Source of the DNA: a virus
Direction: 5' to 3' (one strand)
Virus record (IMG/VR): IMGVR_UViG_3300042691_027299
Span: 1-64,000 of that record
Length of the DNA: 64,000 nt
Positions 52,661-63,235 of this stretch are shown here, piece by piece (positions within the stretch are counted from its first letter, which is position 1; every line of letters begins with the position of its first letter). Both the position numbers and the translations under genes were made by a program. Below the pieces are notes generated by a model, which had not been told where the DNA came from, ran no database searches, and saw nothing but the letters and a program-made list of their open reading frames with translations.

Positions 52661-55600
52661 TGATGTTTTTCACCAAACCGAACTTTTCCCCGATCATACT
52701 CCCGGACGACGCGGCCCTGGACAAGCCGGACCAGCCGACGGCTGGCGTTGGCGAGGTGTTCCGCACGCAGGAAGAGGCGGTCGACAAGTCGCGGCAATGG
52801 TTTTCATTCGAGGAAAACCGCAAGGACGTGTTTCGCGAGCACCGGAAAAAGATCAAAGATCTGACCGGCGAGGATATGCCGTTTGGCGAGGACTCGTCCG
52901 GCCTGATTTCCAGCATGAAATTCCAGGTCACGCCTGAGAAGGAAGTGGACCTCTACAAAGACTGGCACCAATACCAGCGCGACGGCGGAACGCTCGGGTT
53001 CAAGTCGTTCTATTGGAGCCGCTACGAGCAGGGCTATCGCGAGCGCTTGCAGTATTTGGCGGATAAGTATCCCCAGCACCGTGATGCGATCCTGCCGCCG
53101 GAGATGTCCTTCGAAAGCCAGGCGCGGCAGATGGGTGCGGACGCTGAGAAGCAGGCGGAGGAAGCGTGGGCGCGTTCCAAGGGCGTGGCGCCGTATCTGG
53201 CGTGGCTGGGTGCCGAAGTAAAAGGCACGTTCAAAGACCCGCTGATGGTCGGCAGCTTGCCCTTGCAGAGCATGGTCTGGGCCGGCCGCTCGGCTGCGGG
53301 CATGAAGGGCATCGTTGAATCGTTCCTGAAGTCGGGCGCCGTCAACGCGGGCGTCGAGGTTGGCATGGCGCCGCTGCGCCAGGGCGCCCGTAAGGAATTA
53401 GGCCTCGACTATGGGGCGGGTCAGGCGGCTGTCGACATTGGCGCCGCGTTTGCGTTGGGCGGTGGATTGGATGCCGCGATACGTGGCACGTCGCGCGCCG
53501 GACGCTGGGCCTTTGGCTACGAGCCCGTGCTGGATGAAGCCGGCAAGGTGATGGCCTATCGCAAGAAGCTTGCGGATGGCCGCACCGTGGACGTGGCGCC
53601 GACCGTTCATGAGAAGGCCGAAGCCGGGGATGCGGCGGCTATCCGCCAACTGGCCGAAAAGGAAGGGCTCAACGACCCGCTCGCAATCCAGGCGCTCGAT
53701 GCGCTGGAAGCCGATCAGCGGTTGGCCCAGAAGCCTTCATCCAAAATTCACGACGTTGAGCATGATGCGGCGCTCGCGCAGGCCACCCGCCACATCGACA
53801 CGCCGGAGCTTGAGCCGGTGCCGGTCGTGCGTGAGGTCTCGACCACGCAACTCCGTGAAATCACCGACATGCAGGCCGATGCGCGCGTGGAATTGAAGCG
53901 GCTGGAAGCAGACATCGAGGCACGGCTACGCGACGAGGCCAGCGTCGACACGGCACGGGCAGACGCCAAGGCGCGTGACGAGGTGCTGAGGCTGCGCACC
54001 GAGGCCGAGAAGGCACGGGCTGACCTGGAAACACAGATCGCGGCGCGCGAGCTTGAGATCCTGCGGCTCCGCGACGGCCTGATGAGCAAAGAGCTTCAGG
54101 ATCTTCAGGACACAGGTCAATTCCGCGAGGACTACATCGAGGCCGTGATTGACCACGTTCCGGCCATGGAGATGCAGGCGCGGGCGCTTCAGGACTTGGC
54201 CAAGCGCGCACCCGGCACGCCGGCCGAGGTGCGGCATGTGCTGTCGGAACTGCTGCAATCGCCAGACTACCGAGCCCCGACCGTGGACATCGGGCCAACC
54301 CCGCAAAGCCGGGGCCTCAAAGACAAGGCTCTGGATGACCCCTATGGCCCCGATGCCAAGGCGCAGGTCGACGCCTTGATGGCCGACCAGGCGCAGGAGT
54401 TGGGCCTAGCCCCGGTCCAGCGCGGCAAGGGCAAAGGGAAGCAAGCGGGAACCGCAGCGAAGTCGCCGGAAATCGACGCGAATTCGCCGGCACGCCAGCC
54501 GACAGCGCGGGAGTTGACGCCGGACCCGATCGAGCGGGCCGCCAATGTGGCGCGAGCCGTGGATGAGGCGGTTGCCGAAGCCGTTCAGGACGCAGCGATC
54601 TACCGCGACCCGGTGACGGGCGACATCATGAGCGAGGGCGAGGTTGTCGACCTCATTGGACTCTGGCGGTACGTCAAAGAAGAAAAGCGGCCGAAGCGTC
54701 CTCAAGGGCTGCAAGCCTTCATCATGGACACGGGCCGGCTCAAGGACCAAGGCGGCGAGATTACCGCCATGCTTGGCGGCAAAAACCGGCAACTGATTTC
54801 GGAGAAGGGCTCCACGCTCGACGACGCGGCACTGCGAGCCTATGAGGCCGGATTTTTCCCCGAGCGGCCGTCAATTTCCGAGTTCCTTGACGCACTGTCG
54901 CGGGACATCAATGGCGAGCCTGTGATACGATTGCAGGATGCGGCCGATCTTGAGGCATGGCGCGCCTTCCGGGATTTGGAGACCCAGCTTGACCAACTTG
55001 GCATCGCAGGACTTAGAGACGAAACCGCAATCCGAGACCATTTCCGTGCGCGAGCGGTTGAAGGAAATGCGCTTGCTGGTCGCCAAGATCGAGTCGTGGA
55101 AGCGCGACCAGACGACGACATCCCATTCTTCCGAGTCACCCAAGACACCCAAGTAACCGACCCGACGCAACGCTTGGTCGATGCGGCCACGTCCGAATTC
55201 AATTGGATGGCGGGTGATGCAGGCGTCGGGTTCAACGTCTATGCCAATGCCAGGGCGTTGCCGGAGCGCTTGCGGGCTGCGGTTGAATTGCGCGAAGCAG
55301 CCGGCGGCCGTGTTGCTGCCTTTGACGATCCTCAAACCAATGCCGTCTATGTCTCGCTTGCCGCACTGCAAGACGGCGAGATTGCGCGCGTGGCGCATGA
55401 AGTGACGCATGCCCTGGAACGGCTCGGCATCCTACAGAGCGGCGATGTGGCGTTGCTGGCGGAACGGGCCAAGCTGGTTGGCGATGATGTGCTGGCCTTT
55501 GACCGGGCCTCGTATGAAGCGGACTTCCGGGCGCGGGGACTGAGCGAGAACCAGATTGCGGCGCGCGTCCAATCAGAAGAAGCGGCGCATCTGATCGAAG

Positions 55601-58600
55601 CCCGCCGGGCTGGACGTGACTTCGGCCGTGAGATCAACGGCATCATCGACCGGGTGTTGCAGTTTTTTGAACGCCTGCGCAACAAGCTCTCCGGCTACGG
55701 GTTCCAGACCGCAGACGATGTGATCGAAGCCGTACTCTCAGGTGAGATGGCCAAGCGGAAAATTGTTCGCGATGCCATGGTGCAAGAGGACATTACAGCG
55801 TTTGCGCTGCGACCGACGCTCGACATGAGCCGCGAGGCCCGTATGGCACGAGCACAAGCCATGGGCTTTGACACATCAACGGTCTGGTATCACGGCTCGG
55901 CCCGCACAGATCGCATTGCCGATAAAAGCCAGTTCGACCCGAAGCGCGCAACCAGCGGGCCGATGGCGTTCTTTTCGGACAGCCCGGACATTGCATCGAA
56001 CTATGCGCGCGGAAAGCCTGATACGTCGATCGTCGACGAGGGGAACATCCCGAATTACTACACGGTCGATCCGAAGGCGCTAGGGACCGGGGGGCGCTCG
56101 CCCATTTCGGTCGAGCAATCGTGGTATTTTCTGACCCCGGAGCAGAAACAAGTCATCGTGTCGCGGATGCGCCGCGTCGGATATGAAAATATCGATGAAG
56201 CGACCGGGCCTTGGACACTCCATCCCGAAGGCGTTGAGGCATCGCTGAACGGCGAGCATTTGATGTACTTGATGCGTGAGTCACGCGGCAATCCGCTGGC
56301 CGCGCTGCGCAAGATGTGGCTTGAAGGCGGCGATCTGGTCGGCCGTGAGGATGAGCTGGCCAAGATTTTCGAGTTGGCCGGATACCCGCATCAGATCAGC
56401 CAAAAGACGGCGCCATGGTACGAGGCTCAGGGCGTCGTGCCGGTTTACCTCAAGATGACGAAGCCGCTGAAGACGGACGACACGGCGACTCTCCGCGACG
56501 TTGTGGTTCCGTATCTTGAGCAGAAATTCCGCAACGATCGAAGCCGAAAAAAGGAGTTCGGCGCGGATGATTGGGACAAGAATACCCGCTGGACGCCGAA
56601 GGAATGGGTTGCCGAACTCAAGCAGAACGTCGCGGACGACAAAGCTGGTTACGTTTGGACATCGATCCCCGACAAGGTGACGGCCGCGCTTCGAGAACTT
56701 GGCTATGACGGCATCCTCGACATGGGGAACAAGGGCGGCGGTGGGACAGATCACCGCGTCGCCATTCCGTTCGGGCCGCAGCAGGTGCGCAGCGTCAACG
56801 CCCGCTTCGATTCCGCCAAAGCTGACAGCCCTAATCTGATGTTCGCCTTTGCTGGCGAGCGTGCCAAGACGGCTGACCTTGATAAACTTGCCAAGGCCAA
56901 GACACTAGAAGCTGAAGGCGCAGATCGGACCAAGATCTGGAAGGAAACAGGCTGGTTCCGGGGCGTGGATCAGAAATGGCGCTTTGAGATTGATGATAGC
57001 CAAGCCCGGATGGCCAATTTCTACCGGGACGACACCTATCCCAATATTTTGAGGGCTCACGTCCCAAAGAACAGAGCCGACTATCTCCCGCAGGCGTTGC
57101 CGCTTGAAGACTATATCAACCATGCTGGGCTAGAGCAGGCCTATTGGCCGACGCGCGAACAAGCCCCGTCCGTGATCTTCGACGACCTTGGCAACCGTGT
57201 ACGGGGGCGCTATTCGCGCGGCTCCGATCTGATCACGATGGACAGCGGATCGTTTCTCGCCAAGGACGAAGGCAAGTCAACGGTGCTGCATGAGTTGCAG
57301 CATCGTATCCAGTACGATGAAGGCTTTCCCACGGGCGGCAATGAGAAGTCCGGCGTGGCCGCCTACAATGAAATATCGGCGCGTATCACCCGTCTGATCG
57401 ACGAAGCTGGCGGCAACTTGCGTAATGCATCGCCTGATATTCGCCAGCAAGTCGAAGCGCTAAAAGCTGAACAGAAAGCGCTGCCGTTCGACCCATACGA
57501 ATACTACCGCCGTCTCGCCGGCGAGGTCGAAGCCCGCACTGTCCAGAAGCGCATGAACATGACCCCAGAAGAGAGGGCCAAACGCCCGCCCTGGGAGGAC
57601 TACGACGTTTCCGAGAAAGACCAGATCGTCCGCATGCCGGAAGATCAAGGCCCCATGTTCGCGATGAGCCAGGACATCGAGACCGGCCAGTCCATGCGCC
57701 GGGATCTGGATGCTCTGGCAAATTGGGTGCCACCGTATGCAAAGGCTGACGGCATAGCGGCCATTGATGACCTTGCAAAGAAGGTCGATCCAACCGGGAA
57801 GTTTTTCGACCGTCCGACGACGTGGGTGGTCAGAAGCCACATTCGCGGAGAATTTAGAAACTTCCGTGCGCTGCTATCTTCCGAAGGAGACACGCACTCC
57901 ATCGAGCAGATAGGGCCGAGCAGGTATCTTTTAAGAAGTCCATCTGGCAGCTCCAGCTACAACAGCCTGGAGTCAGTCGAAAAGGCATTGTCTGACGTTC
58001 GGAGCACAGCCGCCGGCCAAAGGATGGCATTGCGCCATGCCGCACGGCAGATGGTGGACTACGCGATCGATCGCAATCCACAGCGCAAGAAGCAAACCGT
58101 CTATCGCTTCGTCGCTCACCCGACATACGACGCATTGAAGGCTGGCGATACGTTCACCGACCCGGCGTTCATGTCGACGACCAGGATGGTGGTTGAGACT
58201 GCCAAACTTGAGCAAGGCCATTCTGATACCGTGCTTCGGATCAAGCATTGGAGCGGCTTCGACATCGAGGCGTCTCCGTTCATTGCGGATACAAGTCTCA
58301 ATCGAGGCGAACTGGAAGTCTTGATCCCGGCTGGGCAACAGTTCGTTGTCACCAAAGTCGAGATGAACAAAAACGGCGTCAGGATCATCGACCTCGATGA
58401 AGTCAGCGATCAACAGCCGATGTTCGCGATTGGCAATGGGACTCAGTATGTCGCGCGTGATTTGGATAGCCTTGGGTATTATTCCAAAGCCCTGGAAGCC
58501 GCTCGTGGCCTCAAACAAGCCAAAGGCACGCCAGAGCAAATGCTGGCGCAGTTGAAGAAAGCAGGCGTCAAGGATGCGGAGATTGCGGCCACCCGTCTTG

Positions 58601-61600
58601 GCGAGGCCATGTCCGGCAAATCCTCCATCACCCGTGACGAGATCATCAAGCATCTGGAAGAGAATAGAGTCGGACTGAAGGAGGTTGTGCGCGAGGCAAA
58701 GAACGCAAAGCCTGATCGACTCCGCAACTACATTGCAGAAGAGTTTGGCAATCCGTCTCCTGGCTACAGGATCGAGGAGACCAAATGGTCTCAATTCTCC
58801 CTCGACCCCTCCAACCCGACGTATCGAGAGACTGTTCTGCATCTGCCGGAAGGCCAACCCGACCCGGTGCAGAAGGCCGCCTATGATGCGGCATCGCAGC
58901 GCTATAAAAACGCGCTTGCCAAGCAGGAAACCATCGACCGCAGAAAGCCGAACCTGACGCCTGACGAGCAGGCAATCATCGATGAAGTCAAGGCTGCGCA
59001 AGTCGTATTGCAAAACACCTCGGCCCCGATCGCCGCAATAAATTTCCAATCCGGCCACTTCTCCGAGCCTAACATCATTGGCCACATGATGACGAGCCTG
59101 ACTCGTCATGAGGGCAAGCCCGTCTTCTTGATTGACCAGATTCAATCGGACTGGGGACAGAAGCTCAGGGATGGGGGAGTCCGGGACGAGGCCAAGATTG
59201 CGGAGTTGAAGGCAAAGCTAACAGCGGCAAAGGCCAAATTCTTCGACGACGTGCGAAAGGCGTTTCCGGGCGAAGACCCGATGTATATTCCCGAACCGAA
59301 GCTCAACAATGCGGGCATAAGTTCGTCGGATTGGGACCGGCTGCAAGCCGAACTCCGCACCGCAGAAGCCTCATCTCCAGGCAATCCCCTTGTTAACACT
59401 ACAGACCAATGGACAACGACAACTCTCCGTCGTGCCATTCGTCAGGCCATCGAAGCCGATGCGGATTACATTGCCATCCCTCATGGCGATACGGTGCTGA
59501 GCTATAACCCCGGTGATACGAACGGGATGCGAGGCTTCTACGGCTCGCGCGCGACTGAGGGCATCGTGCCCAAGAACCTGCGCAAGCTTCTGCAATCCAT
59601 CGATAAGGAAGCGCAGCCGCAGAAGGTGGAAACGCTGACCACGCCAGCCGGCGAGCGCGGCTATAAGCCCGGCGCGGATAGCGAGTTTGAGCCCAACGAA
59701 ACCGGCTTCACGCTGTTCCCTCTGACCCCGACCGTCAAGGACAAGGTGCGGGCCGAGGGCATGCCGATGTTTGCCATGGCGCGGCAGGAAGCCTCGGAGC
59801 CCAGGCCTCAGCAACTCGATCCAGAAACCCTGATCGAGCAACTGGCCAACCTCGCCGAGCCGGTGCGGCAAGCCCTGCGCGCAGCGGACCAGACCAAGGT
59901 CGCCAGACAATTCAACTTCCTCACGGATGAAACGGGCCTTGTCTCATCCATGACCGAGGATGCGTCTCTGCGTATCCTGCGCAACGACGAGGGCATCATT
60001 TCAGGTGTCGAATATCGGGGCGTACCCTACCAGATCGGCCGCGACGAAATCGGCAACATCACTGGCCTGCTGACGGCCGCGCAGAAGGAAGCGCTAGACC
60101 AGCAGAACGCCGTCACGCAAACGGTGGCGGATCTTATTGCCACCAACACGGGACTTGCGCCCGAGCGGGCCAAGCTCATTGCCGATGAGGCCATGGGCAT
60201 CGTCACGCAGAACCTTGCCGATCCCGATGCCATCCGCACCGGCCTTGCCGATCTGGTGCAGCGGACCATTGACGAAATTCAAGGCCCGATGTTTGCGATG
60301 ACCGACGACCGGGGCCGCATGAAGCCCGGCGCGGAGATGCGCAAGCGCGAACTGGCCGCCGATCTGGCCGAAATCGAACTACGCTTTCAGAACTCGCAAG
60401 GCGACGAGCGCGTGAAGCTTCAGCAGCAGCGCGCGGCGTTGCTGGGCGCCAAGGCGCTGGAAGAACGCATCGACGTGGTGAACAGCTTTGTTGACGCCAA
60501 AGGCCGGCACGATCCCGCCAAGGCACTGTTGTTTATCCAAGAGGCCAACCCGTATCAGACGGCGGGCAAGGATCTGGTGACGCTGCGCAACGTCATCGAA
60601 AAGACCGCCTGGGAGAAATTGAGCGAAGTTCTGTGGAACTTCCGCAAGGGTGCGGTGACGGGCGATTTGCGGCGCCGCTCGGCCTCGATGCAGACCGACA
60701 TGGCCGACATGATCCGCGCAGCAGCCGGGGAAAAGGTGGAAAACCCTGCGGCAAAGGTTTTTGCTGACGCATGGCTCGGCGTGGCGGAGATGCTGCGCCA
60801 GCGCTTCAACGCGGCGGGCGGGGATATTCCCAAGCTGCAAGGCTGGTTCGCACCGCAGTTCCACGATGCGGAAGCACTTCTCAAGGTCGGCCGCGACACC
60901 TGGATCAGCTATCTGATGCAACCGGGGGTGCTCGATCGAGCGCGCATGGTGGACAACCTATCGGGCGCGCCGCTGACCGACGACCAGTTGCGCCAGGCGC
61001 TGCGCAATGTCTACGAGGCCGTGACCACGGCTGGCCAGGCCAAGCTTGATCCGGGCGAAGTCGCCCCCGGCCGGGGTGCGCTCTACAAGCAGCACGCCGA
61101 ACATCGGTTCATTCACTTCAAGAACGCGGATGCGTATCTGGCCTATAACAAGCTCTATGGCGGCGGCGACGTGTATGCGGCCATGATCGGCCATGTGCAT
61201 CGGATGGCCCGCGACATCGCCGCGATGGAGATCCTTGGCCCCAACCCGCACCTGACGTGGACCCGGCTCAAGGCCTACGTGCAGAACCAAGTGATGACCG
61301 ATCCGTCCTTGCGCGTGCCGACCTTGGTCAGCGACCTTGGCGAGCGGGTTCAGGACTTTAGTGCGGCCACCAACGGAGCCGGAACACTCGATCCGCTGAT
61401 GGCCAACATCGACGCGACGACCACCCGCCTTGAAGCCTTGCGCAATGCCGACCGCAACCGGATCAAGAAGCGCCACACGACCGAGATTGCCAAGCTTGAA
61501 ACCGAGTTGGCCGATGCGGCGTCGCAGATCGAGGATGCGATGACGGCGCTGACGACGGAGCCCAGGCATCACACGCTGGCTGGCGAGGTGCAAACCTTGC

Positions 61601-63087
61601 TGAATGACCTGACCTCGATCCAGGGCTACGGCATCAAGCCGGCCTGGAGCTCGATCAGTCCGCGCGATCCGCAGTCCCGGACCAATCACCTGATAAAGCG
61701 CGCCGACGCCATGTGGGCCATGTATATGGGCACAAGCGGCGTTCCCGTTTACAAAGAGTTTGCCGCGTTTATGTCAGGCGCCCGCAACTGGATCTCGTCG
61801 TCGGCACTGGCTTTCGCGCCGATGTCCTCAATCACGGATCAGACGACGCAGATGGCGGCTCGCCTTATGAGCAGCGTTCCCGTGACGAAGCAACTCGGAT
61901 CGTTTGTGAAAGCCTTCGGCAAGCAGGATCGGCAGTTGGCGCTCTCGACGAGTCTCGGCCTCGACACCGTGCGCAATGCGTTCGCCGAGCAGGCGGCCAT
62001 GGTCGACCGCATGAACGCGCAGGGCTGGACCTCCTACATCGCGGATCGCACGCATGCGCTGTCGTTCCTGTCGCCGATGACCTCGGCGCAGAAGTTGGCC
62101 TATGGACTGGATTTTCAGCGGCACATGGCGACCCTGATGGACATGGGCTATCAAAGGCTCGGCCCCGCCACGCGGCGCATGTTCGAGCGCCACGACATTA
62201 CGCCGGCCGATTGGGATCTAATTCGCTCGGCCACGCCGGAGCCAGACAACTCCGGCACGCCCATGCTGACCCGTGCCGCCATTGAGGATGCGGTCGGCAT
62301 CGATCTGGCCGAAAAATATCTGATGATGCTTTACCGCGAGGGATCAGGCTCGACGCTGGAAGCCTCAGCACGGGGGCGCACCTTTTACATTGGCGAGACG
62401 CAGCCGGGCACCTTGCAAGGTGAAGTATGGCGTAGCATAGCCATGCTCAAGAGCTTCCCGACTACGTTCACCATGAACGTCATAGGACGCATCTACTATG
62501 AGATCATGGCCGGTCGTGGCTTTGCGGCGCAGACGGTTGGGTATGCCGCAGCCATCTTTATTGGCGGAACACTGCTTGGAGGCGTGGCAAAGCAGTTGAA
62601 AGCTATCGGCCAGGGGCGCGACCCGCAGGACATGACGACTCCAAAATTTTGGGCGCAGGCCTGGATGCAATCGGGCGGCGTCGGCATCCTCGGCGACTTC
62701 ATTGGATCAAGTGTCAGTCGCACGGGCGTCGGCCAGATTGAAACGCTGGCGGGACCGGTGGCCTCAAACCTCTTCAATCCCATAATTGGCCTGACAGCCG
62801 GCAACCTCTGGCAATACGGTCAAGACCAGAAAACCAACCTTGGCCGCGAAAGCGTGAACGCTCTGCGCCGCAATACGCCGGGCGCCTTCGTGCCCTGGTA
62901 TCTGCGTCTCGCCTATGAGCGTCAGATCCTCGATGCGCTACAGGAACAGGTCGACCCCGAGGCCTATCGGGACTTCGCTCGGAAGCGGGCCTATTGGCGG
63001 CGCACGGCCAACCAGGATTTCTACTGGCCGCCGGGGGCCTCTACTCCACAGACGCCTGTCAATTTCGACCGCGCCGTGGGGCGTTAG
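52660..63087 (+). CDS. 3475-residue polyvalent ejection protein
   Basis: Starts at ATG 52660 in a TGATG overlap. N-terminal 850 residues: virion-protein-like, with a coiled coil near residues 400-480. Then a zincin-like segment with HEVTH (913-917) and an ART-PolyVal-like segment starting WYHGSARTDR (1076). Next come a second HExxH-like site HELQH (1544-1548, LPD23-like) and an ADP-ribosyltransferase-like domain with R1816, STT 1839-1841 and E1884-L-E1886. A domain with IDQIQSDWGQKL follows, then a long C-terminal region (about 2545-3475) ending YWPPGAST, typical of podovirus gp16-like proteins, with one hydrophobic stretch near 3285-3305. Motif PMFA(M/I) marks module borders. Confidence 0.88.
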   Translation: MMFFTKPNFSPIILPDDAALDKPDQPTAGVGEVFRTQEEAVDKSRQWFSFEENRKDVFREHRKKIKDLTGEDMPFGEDSSGLISSMKFQVTPEKEVDLYKDWHQYQRDGGTLGFKSFYWSRYEQGYRERLQYLADKYPQHRDAILPPEMSFESQARQMGADAEKQAEEAWARSKGVAPYLAWLGAEVKGTFKDPLMVGSLPLQSMVWAGRSAAGMKGIVESFLKSGAVNAGVEVGMAPLRQGARKELGLDYGAGQAAVDIGAAFALGGGLDAAIRGTSRAGRWAFGYEPVLDEAGKVMAYRKKLADGRTVDVAPTVHEKAEAGDAAAIRQLAEKEGLNDPLAIQALDALEADQRLAQKPSSKIHDVEHDAALAQATRHIDTPELEPVPVVREVSTTQLREITDMQADARVELKRLEADIEARLRDEASVDTARADAKARDEVLRLRTEAEKARADLETQIAARELEILRLRDGLMSKELQDLQDTGQFREDYIEAVIDHVPAMEMQARALQDLAKRAPGTPAEVRHVLSELLQSPDYRAPTVDIGPTPQSRGLKDKALDDPYGPDAKAQVDALMADQAQELGLAPVQRGKGKGKQAGTAAKSPEIDANSPARQPTARELTPDPIERAANVARAVDEAVAEAVQDAAIYRDPVTGDIMSEGEVVDLIGLWRYVKEEKRPKRPQGLQAFIMDTGRLKDQGGEITAMLGGKNRQLISEKGSTLDDAALRAYEAGFFPERPSISEFLDALSRDINGEPVIRLQDAADLEAWRAFRDLETQLDQLGIAGLRDETAIRDHFRARAVEGNALAGRQDRVVEARPDDDIPFFRVTQDTQVTDPTQRLVDAATSEFNWMAGDAGVGFNVYANARALPERLRAAVELREAAGGRVAAFDDPQTNAVYVSLAALQDGEIARVAHEVTHALERLGILQSGDVALLAERAKLVGDDVLAFDRASYEADFRARGLSENQIAARVQSEEAAHLIEARRAGRDFGREINGIIDRVLQFFERLRNKLSGYGFQTADDVIEAVLSGEMAKRKIVRDAMVQEDITAFALRPTLDMSREARMARAQAMGFDTSTVWYHGSARTDRIADKSQFDPKRATSGPMAFFSDSPDIASNYARGKPDTSIVDEGNIPNYYTVDPKALGTGGRSPISVEQSWYFLTPEQKQVIVSRMRRVGYENIDEATGPWTLHPEGVEASLNGEHLMYLMRESRGNPLAALRKMWLEGGDLVGREDELAKIFELAGYPHQISQKTAPWYEAQGVVPVYLKMTKPLKTDDTATLRDVVVPYLEQKFRNDRSRKKEFGADDWDKNTRWTPKEWVAELKQNVADDKAGYVWTSIPDKVTAALRELGYDGILDMGNKGGGGTDHRVAIPFGPQQVRSVNARFDSAKADSPNLMFAFAGERAKTADLDKLAKAKTLEAEGADRTKIWKETGWFRGVDQKWRFEIDDSQARMANFYRDDTYPNILRAHVPKNRADYLPQALPLEDYINHAGLEQAYWPTREQAPSVIFDDLGNRVRGRYSRGSDLITMDSGSFLAKDEGKSTVLHELQHRIQYDEGFPTGGNEKSGVAAYNEISARITRLIDEAGGNLRNASPDIRQQVEALKAEQKALPFDPYEYYRRLAGEVEARTVQKRMNMTPEERAKRPPWEDYDVSEKDQIVRMPEDQGPMFAMSQDIETGQSMRRDLDALANWVPPYAKADGIAAIDDLAKKVDPTGKFFDRPTTWVVRSHIRGEFRNFRALLSSEGDTHSIEQIGPSRYLLRSPSGSSSYNSLESVEKALSDVRSTAAGQRMALRHAARQMVDYAIDRNPQRKKQTVYRFVAHPTYDALKAGDTFTDPAFMSTTRMVVETAKLEQGHSDTVLRIKHWSGFDIEASPFIADTSLNRGELEVLIPAGQQFVVTKVEMNKNGVRIIDLDEVSDQQPMFAIGNGTQYVARDLDSLGYYSKALEAARGLKQAKGTPEQMLAQLKKAGVKDAEIAATRLGEAMSGKSSITRDEIIKHLEENRVGLKEVVREAKNAKPDRLRNYIAEEFGNPSPGYRIEETKWSQFSLDPSNPTYRETVLHLPEGQPDPVQKAAYDAASQRYKNALAKQETIDRRKPNLTPDEQAIIDEVKAAQVVLQNTSAPIAAINFQSGHFSEPNIIGHMMTSLTRHEGKPVFLIDQIQSDWGQKLRDGGVRDEAKIAELKAKLTAAKAKFFDDVRKAFPGEDPMYIPEPKLNNAGISSSDWDRLQAELRTAEASSPGNPLVNTTDQWTTTTLRRAIRQAIEADADYIAIPHGDTVLSYNPGDTNGMRGFYGSRATEGIVPKNLRKLLQSIDKEAQPQKVETLTTPAGERGYKPGADSEFEPNETGFTLFPLTPTVKDKVRAEGMPMFAMARQEASEPRPQQLDPETLIEQLANLAEPVRQALRAADQTKVARQFNFLTDETGLVSSMTEDASLRILRNDEGIISGVEYRGVPYQIGRDEIGNITGLLTAAQKEALDQQNAVTQTVADLIATNTGLAPERAKLIADEAMGIVTQNLADPDAIRTGLADLVQRTIDEIQGPMFAMTDDRGRMKPGAEMRKRELAADLAEIELRFQNSQGDERVKLQQQRAALLGAKALEERIDVVNSFVDAKGRHDPAKALLFIQEANPYQTAGKDLVTLRNVIEKTAWEKLSEVLWNFRKGAVTGDLRRRSASMQTDMADMIRAAAGEKVENPAAKVFADAWLGVAEMLRQRFNAAGGDIPKLQGWFAPQFHDAEALLKVGRDTWISYLMQPGVLDRARMVDNLSGAPLTDDQLRQALRNVYEAVTTAGQAKLDPGEVAPGRGALYKQHAEHRFIHFKNADAYLAYNKLYGGGDVYAAMIGHVHRMARDIAAMEILGPNPHLTWTRLKAYVQNQVMTDPSLRVPTLVSDLGERVQDFSAATNGAGTLDPLMANIDATTTRLEALRNADRNRIKKRHTTEIAKLETELADAASQIEDAMTALTTEPRHHTLAGEVQTLLNDLTSIQGYGIKPAWSSISPRDPQSRTNHLIKRADAMWAMYMGTSGVPVYKEFAAFMSGARNWISSSALAFAPMSSITDQTTQMAARLMSSVPVTKQLGSFVKAFGKQDRQLALSTSLGLDTVRNAFAEQAAMVDRMNAQGWTSYIADRTHALSFLSPMTSAQKLAYGLDFQRHMATLMDMGYQRLGPATRRMFERHDITPADWDLIRSATPEPDNSGTPMLTRAAIEDAVGIDLAEKYLMMLYREGSGSTLEASARGRTFYIGETQPGTLQGEVWRSIAMLKSFPTTFTMNVIGRIYYEIMAGRGFAAQTVGYAAAIFIGGTLLGGVAKQLKAIGQGRDPQDMTTPKFWAQAWMQSGGVGILGDFIGSSVSRTGVGQIETLAGPVASNLFNPIIGLTAGNLWQYGQDQKTNLGRESVNALRRNTPGAFVPWYLRLAYERQILDALQEQVDPEAYRDFARKRAYWRRTANQDFYWPPGASTPQTPVNFDRAVGR

Positions 63088-63096
63088 CACTATCTC

Positions 63097-63137
63097 TTGA
63101 CAGGAAATTTTGGTAACGTTCGCGCAGACTGATTTGC
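63097..63137 (+). promoter_or_regulatory. Conserved intergenic element (copy 2)
   Basis: TTGACA (63097), TAACGTTCGC (63114) and GACTGATTTGC (63127-63137), at the same spacing as in the element at 11102. It stands in a 148-base gap between the giant ejection gene and the 63236 gene, so it may start a separate late transcript for fibre genes. Confidence 0.5.
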
Positions 63138-63235
63138 CCTGACCGGCCATGCGCCGACAATCCCGGCAACCGTCGCTCCCCCCATTTCTGCCGTTGCTGT
63201 TGCGTTGCGTCCGGGATTCCAGCCAAGGGCACCGC

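Noticed and set aside
57973-59145. A 390-codon minus-strand frame within the giant protein gene
   Set aside because: Antisense shadow of the ADP-ribosyltransferase-like region; no sensible start signal or domain.
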